DNA of 64,000 bases from Caecitellus pseudoparvulus (Eukaryota > Bigyra: Bicosoecida). The stretch spans positions 62,001-126,000 of the forward strand of contig CBFFRQ010000065.1 of the NCBI GenBank assembly GCA_965644315.1. The letters are read 5' to 3'. The stretch's first letter is position 1, and every line of letters starts with the position of its first letter. The notes below the pieces were generated by a model. That model had not been told where the DNA came from, did not search any database, and saw only the letters and a program-made list of their open reading frames with translations. This document shows, piece after piece, positions 8,611 to 19,758 of the stretch. A program made the translations under genes and the position numbers.

Positions 8611-11160
8611 ATGGGAGGGACAAGTGCCGCCCCCTCAGGGGCGGGGCGCCCCCGCACGCCACACGCACATCCCACACCGTCCGATGACTCGTCAGCTGCT
8701 GCGGCGGTTCGGGTGGAGCTCGGAACTATGTCCAAGCAAAGCCAGCCAACAGGGGACCAGGGGACACCAGGAGCATCGTTGGTGGACAGCGATGACCAAG
8801 AGAGCCCTGTTGCTTTGAAGGATGACATGCTGCTGGATGCGGGGTACTTGCACAGCGTGTACGAAAGCTTGCCGGGAGGAGGCGGCGGGCAAGGGGACGG
8901 CGGGGCACTCTCACCACACGAGGACGCCTTCCGCGCAGCCCAGGAGAGCATGCCTCCTGGCTGGTGGATTAACCCCTACTGCTTGTTTCGCACCCGATGG
9001 GACCTAGCTCTCGTCGTCATCCTCTGCTACAACGGCTACGTGATCCCGCTGCGGCTCGCCTTTGAGCGAGAGGATCCCATGACGTCCCCTGTCTTCTGGC
9101 TGGACCGCCTCATTGACTTCATTTTCCTGGCAGACGTCGTGCTGAATTTCCGCACAGGCACTGTCACCAGGACTGGCCATGTGGTGTACAAGGACCTCAT
9201 GTGGCGGTACTTGACCAGCTGGTTCCTGCTGGACTTGGTCAGCGCAGTGCCGTACGAACTGGTGCTCCTGGCAGTCACAGGGGAAGTGTCCACCACCAGT
9301 GCCGCCTTGCAGGCCCCGAAGCTGCTTCGCACTGCCCGCATCTTCAAGGTGTTCAAGGTGCTGAAGCTGTTCCGCTTGGTGCGCTTGAAGCACATCTTCT
9401 CGCGGTTCGAAAAGGCCCTGGTGATCAAGCACTCCGTGTCAACTGTGATGAAGTTCTGCTGCAGCATCTTCTTCATTGCGCATTGGTGCGCCTGCATATT
9501 CTACGCCATTGGTGCGAACACGCAAGGTAGCTGGTTGGACAAGCAAGGCTTGTCCACCGTGGACGACCTGTCCACGCTGTACGTTGCCTCCTTCTACTGG
9601 AGCCTCTCCACCATCACCACCATTGGGTATGGAGACATCTCGGCGGAGAACCCTTCCGAGCGCCTCTTCGCATTGGCGGCCATGATCGTCGGCAGTGCGG
9701 GCTATGCATACGGCATCACCCACGTAATCACACTGGTGTCCAACATCAACTCAGACCGCATCGCTTTCCGGCAACGCATGGACCGCCTGAACACGTACAT
9801 GCGCTTTCGGAACCTGCCCAAGCCCCTGCAAGCAGACATCCGGAACTTCTTCTACGAGCGCAGCGGCGGCGAGAACTGGCATGAGCTGCTGAAACACGAA
9901 CGGGAGATTCTGAACGACCTGTCCCCCCTGCTGCGCACGAAGGTGGCCTTGCTGGTGAACAAGCGTGTCATCGAAGCCGTGCCCTTCTTCGCGAACTGCC
10001 CTCCTCGTTTTGTCATGGACATCCTCATGGCGCTGAAGCCAGAGTACTTCCCGCCCATGGAGTATGTGGTCCTGGAGGGGGACGTGGCGGACCGCATGTA
10101 CCTGGTGGCCAATGGTCGTGTCGACGTGCTCAAGTGGGGGGCCTACCGTGTGTCTCAGCTGGGACCAGGGTCGTACTTCGGGGAAATGGCCTTGCTCAAC
10201 CCACCGGACAAGTCGCTGCGCTGCGCGTCTGTGCGCACCACCACGTACGTCGACTGCCGTTCCTTGTCATACGACGCTCTGGAGCGCGCCTTGGCGCGGC
10301 ATCCTCAAGTACGGGAAGGCGTACTGCGGCAGTTCGTGAAGCACGCCACTCGACGCCGCCGCCGCCTTGCGGAGCTCATGAGCCGATGGAGCGCCTCTGA
10401 CGAGGCAGCTGCGCGGCTGTACCAAGACGAGCGCATGCACAAAGTTGTGCACGTACAAGTGGAGGAGCAGGGCACGCTGCGCAGTTTCTACCGCAAGTCC
10501 GGGCTGGCATCCGGCAACATTCGAGACCGCAGGACGCCCGCCGGCGCATTTGCCCCAGAAGAAGGCATGCCTTGGGGCGACTCTGACCAGTCTGGAGATG
10601 TTGACATTGCATTGCTGCCTGGGGAGCGAGAAGACCAGCCAGGCCCTCGCCGGGCCGCCAGCATCAGGCGCCTGGCCACCTCAGCAAGGCTGCAGCCAGC
10701 ACCCCCCGTCTCCCCCGAGGAGTGCACGGCTCAAGATCTGCGCCGGGCCCTTGAGCGCACTGCATCGGGTTTCACGCCGACGAGCAGCGGCAGCGCCTTC
10801 CACGTTCCCCACAGCCAGCAGGTGGACAGGGCTGGTGGCTCACAAGCTGCCCCCGCCCAGGCAGCCACACCTTCCGGCGTCTCCCTGGCTGCCGCACGAG
10901 GCACAGGCTATTCCTCGACTGGGACATCTTCTCGAGCGACCTCTGTGCGCACTTTCAGCGCGTCAGAGGAAGGGAGCTGCTGCATGCCCGTGTCCGCCGC
11001 AGCCAGTTCCAGCGTTAGCCAGGCTGCTACGCCGCCTTCTGAGCCAGTCACTCCAACAACGACGCTCGCACAGCAGGTATCAGACTTGCGGCTGCACGTG
11101 GAGAGGCTCAGCCAGACCCTTGCTCGCATGGAGGTCGCTCTGGAGGCAGCTCAAGTGTGA
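8611..11160 (+). CDS. Cyclic-nucleotide-gated, voltage-sensor K+ channel (KCNH/HCN class)
   Basis: Plasma-membrane potassium channel of 849 residues from ATG 8611; an alternative in-frame ATG lies at 8728. S1 starts near residue 130 (LALVVILCYNGYVIPLRL). S2-S3 follow, then a strongly basic S4 (RIFKVFKVLKLFRLVRLKH). S5, a pore helix and the selectivity filter TTIGYGD (GYGD near 340) mark K+ selectivity. After S6 comes a C-linker, then a cyclic-nucleotide-binding domain (about 474-565) whose phosphate-binding cassette keeps GEMALL and the Arg of LRCASV, so ligand binding is plausible. The remaining 250 residues are Ser/Ala/Pro-rich with a short coiled coil at the very end. The last 53 nt overlap the 3' end of the convergent MED10-like gene. 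The whole CDS is a single exon. Confidence 0.92.
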   Translation: MGGTSAAPSGAGRPRTPHAHPTPSDDSSAAAAVRVELGTMSKQSQPTGDQGTPGASLVDSDDQESPVALKDDMLLDAGYLHSVYESLPGGGGGQGDGGALSPHEDAFRAAQESMPPGWWINPYCLFRTRWDLALVVILCYNGYVIPLRLAFEREDPMTSPVFWLDRLIDFIFLADVVLNFRTGTVTRTGHVVYKDLMWRYLTSWFLLDLVSAVPYELVLLAVTGEVSTTSAALQAPKLLRTARIFKVFKVLKLFRLVRLKHIFSRFEKALVIKHSVSTVMKFCCSIFFIAHWCACIFYAIGANTQGSWLDKQGLSTVDDLSTLYVASFYWSLSTITTIGYGDISAENPSERLFALAAMIVGSAGYAYGITHVITLVSNINSDRIAFRQRMDRLNTYMRFRNLPKPLQADIRNFFYERSGGENWHELLKHEREILNDLSPLLRTKVALLVNKRVIEAVPFFANCPPRFVMDILMALKPEYFPPMEYVVLEGDVADRMYLVANGRVDVLKWGAYRVSQLGPGSYFGEMALLNPPDKSLRCASVRTTTYVDCRSLSYDALERALARHPQVREGVLRQFVKHATRRRRRLAELMSRWSASDEAAARLYQDERMHKVVHVQVEEQGTLRSFYRKSGLASGNIRDRRTPAGAFAPEEGMPWGDSDQSGDVDIALLPGEREDQPGPRRAASIRRLATSARLQPAPPVSPEECTAQDLRRALERTASGFTPTSSGSAFHVPHSQQVDRAGGSQAAPAQAATPSGVSLAAARGTGYSSTGTSSRATSVRTFSASEEGSCCMPVSAAASSSVSQAATPPSEPVTPTTTLAQQVSDLRLHVERLSQTLARMEVALEAAQV

Positions 11161-11694
11161 CATCCTCCTCGCCATCCGAAGAGCTTGCGTCACTGGCAAA
11201 CACCGCGCCCAAGCTTGCCTTGAATGCACTCAACTCCGCTTCAACAGCCTGCTGGGCAGTCCTGTGCCGGTCATGGAACCCCTGGACCAGCGCCGCCACG
11301 TCTTCGTCAGGTTTGGAGTCCAGGGTGCTGCGAGATGTGAAAAGGTCTGTGAGCTGCGAGCCCGGGCCAGCAACCTGACGCTACGATGAGGGGCGCACGC
11401 ACGTGATGAGATCCATGGGCACCTCCAGGTCAAGCTGTTCGCTTTCCGCTTCAACTGCACTCAACCCCGCAATGATGTTGTTCCTGCAGCACCAGCAGGC
11501 TTGCATGTGTGACCAAAATGGTGCATGCGATTTCCGCAGCGCACGCTGCCTTACAGGGCTTCGTGCAGGGGCTTGAAGTCTTTCCGCGTGCTGGACTCAG
11601 TCGTGTTCTGTGCGAACTCCATTGCCACTGCGATGGATGCCACAGTGCCTTCCAGGGCCTCTTGCAAGGCCGGCAAGTGCCCTGCGTTGGCCAT
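11108..11694 (-). CDS. MED10-like Mediator subunit (tentative)
   Basis: Three minus-strand exons can be joined in phase: 11694-11555, 11483-11399 and 11353-11108, giving 156 residues. The first exon encodes MANAGHLPALQEALEGTVAS. The join gives a run reading EALNNIIAGLSAVEAESEQL followed by DLEVPMDLI. This spacing and the VP-hydrophobic motif resemble MED10, a roughly 135-residue subunit of the Mediator middle module. A helical, charged segment with FKASLGAVF near the end fits MED10's C-terminal helix. The NPxxYT signature of MED10 is not visible, so the family call is tentative. Intron 2 is only 45 nt with a weak GTGCGC donor. The C-terminus overlaps the channel gene on the other strand. It could instead be another small helical subunit. 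Confidence 0.4.
11529..11537 (+). promoter_or_regulatory. GATTTCCGC element inside the MED10-like intron 1
   Basis: A variant of the recurrent element, read on the plus strand, about 530 nt before the SPT4 ATG. On the minus strand it reads GCGGAAATCGCATG, the same arrangement seen against the TRM10 start codon. Its role here is unclear. Confidence 0.25.
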
Positions 11695-12070
11695 GTCAAC
11701 TGTGCTCAGCCAACCTGCACTGCTGGTGAGGCCAAGTGCCGGCCTAAACGCTGGCGGCTACCCAGATTGAATGACAGAAGTGTGCGAGTTACGAGGAGTG
11801 GGGTGTTTTGCGTGTGTGTGGAGGCATGCAATTGCTGGCAACAGCCGCTCAGCAAAGTGTATCCCAGCCTCTTGCCGTGGGCCCGGCCCTCCCGAGCAAA
11901 ACCGGAGATTCACCACAATCCTCCCCCCACTCCACTACCCCACCGAGATCAAGGGATGCCCAGCAGCGGCCGCTTCGCTGTGCTTGGAGTCCTCCCCTGT
12001 GTCTGGTTTGGTGCGGAATTCGAGAGCTGTGCCAGTCCGGGCGCCAGACGACAGCGGACTGCAGGCCACG
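11695..12070. other. Divergent intergenic region, MED10-like to SPT4
   Basis: About 375 nt between the minus-strand MED10-like ATG and the SPT4 ATG, presumably a shared divergent promoter region. No clear motif beyond the element in the adjacent intron, and no RNA gene seen. Confidence 0.4.
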
Positions 12071-12903
12071 ATGCAGGGCAGTCAGCTGGTGTATGTGCCG
12101 CCACCAAAGACCACAAAGAACCTCAGAGCGTGTTTGACATGCAAGCTGATCAAGTCCCCCGCCGACGTGAGTTGGGCCAATGCCTGCAGGCAGCACACGG
12201 TGGTGCACACACACCCTGTCCCTCGGCGCAGTTCAAGAGCCGACTCTGCGACAACTGCGTGCCTGCGAGCAGCTACCACACACAAAAAGAAGGCGAGCGG
12301 GCGGATTGGGTGCTCCAGAACACGACCTCTGAGTTCGATGGGTGCGTGAATCCACCGCCCCGCACCCTACGCCGAGTTCCACAACGTTACTTTGCGCGGC
12401 TGCTCAGGTGCATTGCAATGCTGAATCCAGATGGCTCCTGGGTGTCCAGGTGGCGGAACATGGCAGACATAGACGACTCAGGAAGGAAGGTCCCTTTCCT
12501 CCCTGGCCTGTACGCGGTGGAGGTGGTGGGCGGGCAGACCCTGCAAGAGCAGGACGAGTACGGCGACGGGGAGGGGGAGGAAGACGACTTCATCGACCAC
12601 AGCGAGGACGCGGGCGTGGGGGCCTCCTCCAAGCTGGATGATGACGAGGAAGACGAAGACCTCACCGCCTCCCTGCTCCTGCCGCCGCGAGCCAGCGGCG
12701 CTGGGCAGGCACCAGGCAGGCCAGGTGCCGAGGAGGACAGCGAAGACGACGGCGACTTCGTGGGCGACTCAGATGCCGGCAGCGGCGGCAGCGGTGAGAG
12801 TAGTGATGACTCCGGCAGTGAAGACGATCACGCTTTGGGCAAGGCCCGTGCGTCAGCGGCAGTGCAGGAGGACGCCGACTTGGAAGACGACGACGACTTC
12901 TGA
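12071..12903 (+). CDS. SPT4: Transcription elongation factor SPT4 with acidic C-terminal extension
   Basis: SPT4 partners SPT5 (DSIF) on elongating RNA polymerase II. Exons 12071-12166, 12232-12341 and 12408-12903 join in phase to 233 residues. The SPT4 zinc finger is complete: CLTC in exon 1 (NLRACLTCKLIKS) and CDNC in exon 2. The conserved TSEFDG, the PDGSWVSRW segment and the GLYAVEV strand follow in family order. Normal SPT4 proteins end about here, at roughly 110-120 residues. This one continues for over 100 residues that are mostly Asp, Glu, Ser and Gly, ending DLEDDDDF. The extension is in the same exon as the core and follows it without a stop or splice signal that I can see. The acidic tail could contact histones or basic factors; that is inference. 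Confidence 0.9.
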
Positions 12904-12946
12904 GCATGACTGACGCTGGACAAGGCGGCAAGCATCACACACGAAT

Positions 12947-15900
12947 TCATTGCAGAGTGCTGGGTGCGCTGGGCGTGCCGTGGCCCACGACGCTGCCGTG
13001 CCCTGGCAAGGGCGGCAGGGAGGCACTGGGGGACTCGGGCGTCTGGCCGCGCGCCGCGGCAGCATCCTCCTCCTCCCCAGCGCTGCCCCACAGGTCCTCC
13101 TCTATGACCTCTCCCGAGGACCGCATGGCCCACCCGCCACTGCCAGCAGCTGCAGTCGCAGGAGGAGATGCCAGGGGGGGGAGGGGGCCCACCGGCCCAC
13201 TGGCCTCCCTTGACTCTGGTCTCTCCTCTGGCTGGGCAGCGGGAGGGGGGGGCAGAGGGGGTTCGCCGCCCCCCCACCCAGCCTCTTCATCCATCTCCCC
13301 CCCATCTTCCAAGGAGTGCCCCGTCGTGACGGGGGCTGGGGACATGCCCTGCCGCGACGCCCCACTGCGCGAGCCACTGCTGGTGCCAGGCCCATCCAGC
13401 CCTGCGCCATCAGCCTCTGGCGACCCCTCTTCCTCAGACGAGGTGGAGTGGTGCGAGGCCACCGACGACTCAGGCGGGACATCTGGTGTCGGCGCAGCGG
13501 CTGGCATGGCAGCTGCATGGGCAGGGCTATGGTGAAAATCCGACGCTGGCGCGGTGGCCACCGCATCGGGGGGAGGGTGCTCTGGCACTCGCGCACTGCT
13601 GGCAGTGCTTGGGTCGCGCCTCACAGACATTTCAATCTCTACATCTTCCTCCTCGGGCGCCGTGCGCATGGGCTTGACGACCTTGGCAGAGGAGGGCGCT
13701 ACACTGGCCGGTGCGGCGGGCTTGTCCCGCGCTGGGGTGGGGTCAGGCGACGGGGGCACGTTGGCTGACGCCGCTCCTGCAGCGGCAGCGAGGCCAGCGA
13801 CAGTGCCCGCTGCCCGTAGGCGCCTGCGGGCGATGGCATCCTGCTGCAGCTGCTTGCTGATTTCATCCTCCACGACATCCTCGAACTGGTCCCCCCACAG
13901 GCGATTGGGCAGGCGCTTGAAGCCCAGGATGGAGCCGCCCCACCCACACATGCACTGAGAGAACCCAATCAAGTACCACGATGCGACGAGCCAGTACAGC
14001 GACGTCATGCCGTCGCAGCAAAATGCCTCCTTGACGGGGTGGACACCTCGATCGTTCAGAGCCGTGCAGCCCAGGGAGCCCTGCATGCGCCCGATGAAGT
14101 CGCCCAGCGCATCGGAGCTGTTGCCTGCTGCACTCCTCAGCACAGCTGCCAGGTTCTCTCGGATGGCTCCAGGGGACCCTTGGCTGGACTTGATGGTGGC
14201 GTTCACTTCAGTGACGGGGCGGGCGGTGACGCTGGCCTGCAGCTCCGCATACAGGCCCTCCACCACGTTGGGGAAGGCGTCACAGTCGCCCAGCAGGGCC
14301 CCCAGGGTGGAGGCCACATCCACCTCCACGACGTTGCCAGAGCCGGTGGCGTCGTACAGGCACGCGCCAGTGGTGGTGTTGTACGTGCCGCCGACGAAGT
14401 TGACGCAGACACCATGGGAGGACGCCTGCGCTGCCGTGTACATGGCGTTGGCACCGCCCCTGCAGAAGTCGTGCCCGGCGATGATGAGGGGAAAGAACAG
14501 CGCCCCGATGAGGACAAAGATGATGGGTGCGCAGCATGAGATGCACAGCATGGAGGCACACATGGGGTACGAGTGCCAGTGCTTGCCAGCCAGGACCAGC
14601 GCCGGCACCAGAGCTGTGAAGGCCATGAGCAGGGGGATGAGGTAAGGCAGGAAGGTTGCAGCTTCACGGGAGACGGTCAGGGGGAGGAAAGCGAAGTCCT
14701 CGGAGTCTGTGAGGGGCCCCTTGTTCCACTCGTCGATTTGGTTGTTGATGCAGTGCAGGGAGACGCACCAGCGCCCGTCAGCCCACTCCTCCCCTGCAGC
14801 ATTGCGGAACAGGGCCCCGCCGCTGGTGTCCACGGTCTCAGGATCCACGGCGCACACGATGCCATCAATGCACGGCTCGCTGGGGGGGTTGTACACTGCT
14901 AGGAGGAAGTGGTACGGCCCATGCCGGGAGTACCGATCCGTGGCGATGGCATCCACCCGGTCCAGGACAGAGGACGCGTTCAGCTCGCCTTCCACTGACA
15001 ACCCGATGAAGGAGCCGTTGTCGCCCTGGGAACCGTCCACGACCAGGCCCTCTGCGATGGAGTTCGTGGTGTTCAAGAAACTATCAGCCACTGCTGCTAC
15101 CTCAGTCAGCAGGGCACGCAACCCTTGCTCCTCGGCGATGCCGCGCAGACGAGACGCGGACAGCAGGGCTACGTCGCTGGCCATGCCGCCGGCCGTGAAG
15201 AGGTAAGCAGCCAGCTCGTCCAGAGCCGCATCAGCGTCTGCCGCCTGCTGCTCCAGCTCCCTCACCTGCTCCACAGTGCCGTTGGTGTCTGCAGCATTGC
15301 CGGTGAGGGAAGAGACGTCCAGGTCAATTGCAGCCTGGGCGGCAGCAATGGTGCTCTGCACTCCCTCAAAGCCCAGCGTCTCCGCGCTCAGCTCATCTGA
15401 CACAGACTGCAGCTCTGTGACTGTAGAGGCAGGATCGATGTCGCCGATGGCGTCTTGCAGGTCGCGCGTGTCGTTCTGAGCCCGTGCCAGGGTGGGCAGC
15501 AGGGAGGCAACGGCGCCGCCGGACGCACGCAAGGCACCAGGGAGGGCAGCGGGCGGCGCTAGGCCCGGCGCGACCGTGGCGTAGGAGGTCAGGGCAGCCT
15601 CTGCCGCGACGAAGCTAGCATTCTGGAAGAGGCAGGCGCTGCCACCACACGGGGCATCGGACGTGCACGACGTGGCGCTGTCGGCGCACACCTTGGTGCC
15701 AGTGATGCAGGGACCCAGCGCTGCACAGCTGCCGGCGGTGAACTCGTCGCACACTATGGACAGGTCCAAGGAACACCTGCCAGCTTCATGCCAGACGATG
15801 TAGTCTGCAAGGCCCTGGGAGAGAGCGGCCGTAGCTGTGGCCACGATGCTGGAGGCGTTGCGGAGGGCTGCGATGAAGGGGCCGTTCGCTTGCGCGTCGG

Positions 15901-18359
15901 GGTCAGCCAGCGTGTCCCGGCTGTCACTCAGAGCGGCAAGGGAGCCACCTGAGCTGGCGTTCTGCGAAGGGGAAGAGGGGGGGGGGTTGCAGCGCTGCAA
16001 GCACGGAGGCAGTCACGGGACACGTACCACAGAAGCCTTGCCATCCCCGAAGGCTTCCAGCTCGAATTCCTTGCTGGCCAAGTCGATGGCAAGGTTTTCA
16101 GGCCGGGAGGCGTTGTAGGAGGCGTTCAGGGCCAGGCTGGCGTTGTTCAGAACCTCCACAGAGTCCAGGGCCTCCTGTGTGGCGTTGGCTGCGGCCTCCC
16201 GGGCCTCATCCAGTGCTGCCGCGGCCGAGTCACGGGTGTCCACCAGGGCTTCAAAGGAGCTGTTCAGGGACGAGAACACGTCAGGCACCTGCACGATGGA
16301 CTCGTTCAGGCCCTGGACGCCCTGCAGCACTGCCGAGGCACAGGCCGACGTTGCCAGGAGGGCGTCCAGGGCGTCCAGCTCGTTCTGCAGGATGGTGAAG
16401 TTGGGTTGGATGAGCAAGCTGCCGTTGAGAGCGTCCATGGAAGCAAGCAGGGCAGGCACGGGCACGTCCTCCACGAAGCGGCGGATGGCCTGCAGCGACG
16501 CGTTCAGGGCCTGGGTGGTGGGCAGGGTCGCAGTAATGGCAGCCACAGCCTCTGTGGCATTGCCCACCACCGCGACGTCGCCGCTGGTGTCCACCAGTGC
16601 GGCTTGCGCGGCATTCAGAGCTTCCAAATTGTCTGCCAATCGGCCCAGGTCCCCCCCTGCTGCAGCAAAAGCGGCAAAGGAGGCGTTCAGGCTGGTCAGC
16701 GTGCCCACATTGGCATCGCGGCGACCCCACTCAGCGCTGGCTGTGTCGCCTCCCGAGTCTTGATCTCGCTCCGCTGCGTCAAAGGCACCTGCCCCCGCAT
16801 TTGCGTCGGCTGCCGATGGCAACAGGGAGAGGCTGTCCACATCATCAGCTGTGGCATTGGCGCCGGAGGAGGGACTTGCAACGATGCTGGCATTGCCGTG
16901 CAGGCGACTCAGAGCGCCGCGCAGCAGTGTCAAGTTCCCCTGCAGCTGTGGCTCGACTGCTTCAATGTCGGAAAACAGCGCCTGGCCCTGGGCCACGTCA
17001 GCGTTGCCCTGCACCACGGAGGCATTCAGGGCAGCGAGGTCTGCCTCCACCTGCCGCAGGGAGGCATTCACTGCGCCGGTCTGGGCCAGCAAGTCGTCCA
17101 CGAAGGCGATTTGCGCTGCAGGGGAAGGCAGGCACCCCCCTAGCCCTTGCACGACGCAGTCCATGTTCTGCTGCAGAGCGGGCACGGACACCGCGGCGGT
17201 GATGGTGCCGTTCATGGCCAGCAGCCCCGTAGCGATGACGTTGCTGGCGACGTCGATGACGAGCTCCTGCGTGGGCATGGCTAGGCTTTGCACGGACTGC
17301 ATGACGCCGGTGGGTGCCGCTGCCAGGGTCTTCTGCGCCTCCGTGAGCCCATAGTTGCCGCGCTCCTGCCCCACGATGACGAAGATGATGACGAGGGAGG
17401 CGTACAGCACCAGCAGGCCCCGCGTCAACCACCGGGAGCGGGGGGGGTACGCCACCCGCTGCTTGGCAAGCTCCTCCTGCTTGGCGGGATCCAGGGGCTC
17501 GCCTGAAGCCTCGCCGCCCGGGGCGCCGCCGGCGGGGACGACGCTGCTGGAGAGCTTCAGAGGCAGTGCCTCCACTGGCAGCACCTCAAACCCCAGGCGG
17601 AGGCAGCCATGCCCTTCCCACAGGGTTGGCTGGGATTGACCACACGTGCCGTACCGGCCACAGCAGCAGCAACAGAAGTGCCGCAGCAGCAGCGTGCAGC
17701 AGGTGCAGGTGCCGAAGGCCACCGCCAAGAAAATGGCGAAGGCAGCGTAGATGGCAAGGCTCTCGCCCCAGGAGACAATGTTGGACTTATCAGCGCCGCT
17801 TCCTCCCAGAACTGCACTGGTGTCCACCTCTGCGAGCTTGCAATCGGGGTCCGACCCTTCCGGGGCTGCGTGGAAACGCGCGTGCACGGTGGCGACAGGC
17901 AGCGGCGATCAGGCACATGCACCGCGCAGCGCACCTTCGGAACACGTGTACACGGGGTCATATGCTCCAAGGTTGGAGGAGACGAGGAACACTTGGCGAT
18001 TGATGCGGGGAATGCCGTCCAAGGCCTGCGCGAAGGGGGACAGCACCTCGTCGCATGCGATGCTCAGCTGATCCAGAGCCCGACGAGCAATCGGCGAGCA
18101 GGTATCGCAGCGCCCCGACGCGGCTCAGGCAAGTGACTCACATTCACATCATCTCCTCGCTCACCTGCGGGGCAAGGTGCAGGGGGACGGCGGCGTGCGG
18201 CTGACTCGTTCCGCAATGTAACCTTGCCGAAACGCTGCTGTGACACGCACAAGCCTTGCAGGTGACGGGGCCGTCCTCTGGAGGGCACTCGTCTCCAAAA
18301 CCGACCGAGAACAATGCCAAGCAACACAGAATCGCAGTGGTGGGCGCTGGCCACTTCAT
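12947..18359 (-). CDS. Very large prominin-like five-pass membrane glycoprotein
   Basis: Four exons, 18359-18251, 18123-17935, 17865-16028 and 15961-12947, join in phase to about 1716 residues. Exon 1 is a signal peptide (MKWPAPTTAILCCLALFSVG). TM1 runs into a cysteine cluster (RHFCCCCCGRYGTC), TM2 is LLVLYASLVIIFVIVG, TM3 lies near FLPYLIPLLMAFTALVPAL, TM4 near APIIFVLIGALFFPLIIAG and TM5 near LYWLVASWYLIGF. The topology of a Cys-rich loop after TM1, two large extracellular loops with many N-glycosylation sequons, and a cytoplasmic tail matches prominin, which organises plasma-membrane protrusions. It is about twice the usual 850 residues because the TM2-TM3 loop spans roughly 850 residues of coiled, Asn/Ala/Asp-rich sequence. 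The tail is Ser/Pro/Glu-rich. The family call rests on topology more than on residue identity; a tweety-like protein is the alternative. Confidence 0.7.
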
Positions 18360-18735
18360 CGTGGCAGCTGCAGCGTGTCTTTCGGCGAAGCGGGCGGCTG
18401 GCCACAAGCTTCGTCGGCGAGCCCAGCCGGGCGCCAGCCCTAGCAAGCGAGGCAGCGCCGCAGTCACGACACGGGCAATGACAAGCGGGGCAGGACTGAG
18501 ATGCTGTCCCGTACAAGTTTGTGTTTTCATTTGTAGGCGGCAAACGGTTGGACAGCTTCTGCCCTGCTGCTTTCGAGGGGGTGCTCACACCTGACCGGCT
18601 TCCACGGCCCCCCCCACCGCGCGCACTGCTGAGCCAGAGAGCGTGCCTGTGCCTTGCCCCCACCAGATGGCCTCGGTGCTGCCACATTAAAGCTGCCACA
18701 TGGGCGCCTGCGACCTGTCTGTGCACGTGTCCCAG
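18360..18735. other. Intergenic region upstream of the prominin-like gene
   Basis: About 375 nt containing the promoter side of the prominin-like gene and the 3' flank of the next minus-strand gene. No recognisable motif or RNA gene. Confidence 0.4.
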
Positions 18736-19758
18736 TCACTTGTCACGGCTTGGCCAGAACTCCGTGCCGCCGCCGCCGAAGATGCTGACTGACGAGGCGT
18801 GAGCGTTGGGGGCGTCGCCCACCCTTGCCCGCGCCAGGGCCATGGACCGCTCATCGAAGGCGTGGTGCTCTGAGCGTGCCACGCTGCGGTGCTGGGATGC
18901 ACTGGGTCCAGCTGGCGCCGGTGCTGGCGCTGGCTGGAAGCGACTGCCCCGTGCAGCGGCCATTTCAGGCGCAGACCAGTGCGGGAACTGCTGCCTGTGC
19001 GCAGTGGCAGTGCCCAGAGTCGAGGCTGCAGCAGCCACTAGCGAAGGGGCCGCCGCGGCTTGTGCCGGCTTTGAAGCAGGCATGCGGCTCGCGTCCAGTG
19101 CCATGTCCCGTGCAGTGCGCGTGGCTGCCGTGCGGGCACCGCCTGCCGCGACGCTTGGGTCGTAGTCAAAGGCATAAGGCGCTGAGCCAGGCGTTGCCAC
19201 CGAGTGCCCATGGAGACTGGCCCCACCAGCAGGTGCCCCGTGTCTTCCCTGCCCCGCCGAGCGCGCAGAAGCGGCCGAGCCGGCCCGTTGACCGCGCTGC
19301 AGGGCAGCTTCTGGTCCCTGCGGCAAGGTTTGTGCGGATCGATTGGCCGACGTGTACCTGGCTGCAACAGGGTCCATCGTAGGCAGCGGCAGGGCACCAC
19401 CTTGACGTGATTGTGGCACTCCCCTGGAGCCAGGCAGCCGGTGTGATGTCTCTGAGGTCCCAGATGAGCCTTGCCTGTTGCGGAAATTGAAGCGTTGGCG
19501 GTGCAAGTGACACGACTCCAGCCCTGCCTGCGAGGAAACTCACGGGTGGGCCGCTAAGCCAGGTCCAGGCAACAACCCTGACGTGGATTCTTGAGGTCGG
19601 TAGCGCCGGCCCTGCACAGAGTGCTGGGCACCAGCTTCAACGGCTGCAGACTGAGCCTGCTGAGACGCAGTCTGGCCATGGAAGGATCCACCATGAGGCA
19701 GCACAGACCCCGGCGTGTGGTAGTTGGAAGCGCCTGTGCGGGTTGATCGGCGCTGCAT
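18736..19758 (-). CDS. Low-complexity Ala/Ser/Arg/Pro-rich protein, 317 aa
   Basis: Two exons, 19758-19544 and 19474-18736, join in phase to 317 residues starting MQRRSTRTGASNYHTPGS and ending TEFWPSRDK. No domain, signal peptide or membrane segment is visible. The composition is biased to Ala, Ser, Arg, Gly and Pro, as in many disordered protist proteins. The 69-nt intron contains CAATTTCCGC on the coding strand (19489-19480), directly before the acceptor CAACAG. If that element is a promoter, transcription may instead begin there and the protein start at MDPVAARYTS (about 19381). Either way the second exon is probably coding. I do not recognise the gene. Confidence 0.5.

Noticed and set aside
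11529-11537. Calling the element at 11529 the SPT4 promoter
   Set aside because: It is more than 500 nt from the SPT4 ATG, far outside the 47-72 nt range of the other sense copies.
15967-16027. Reading the prominin-like exons as two separate genes
   Set aside because: A GTACGTG donor and a C-tract acceptor join them in phase 0, and the membrane topology is complete only when they are joined.
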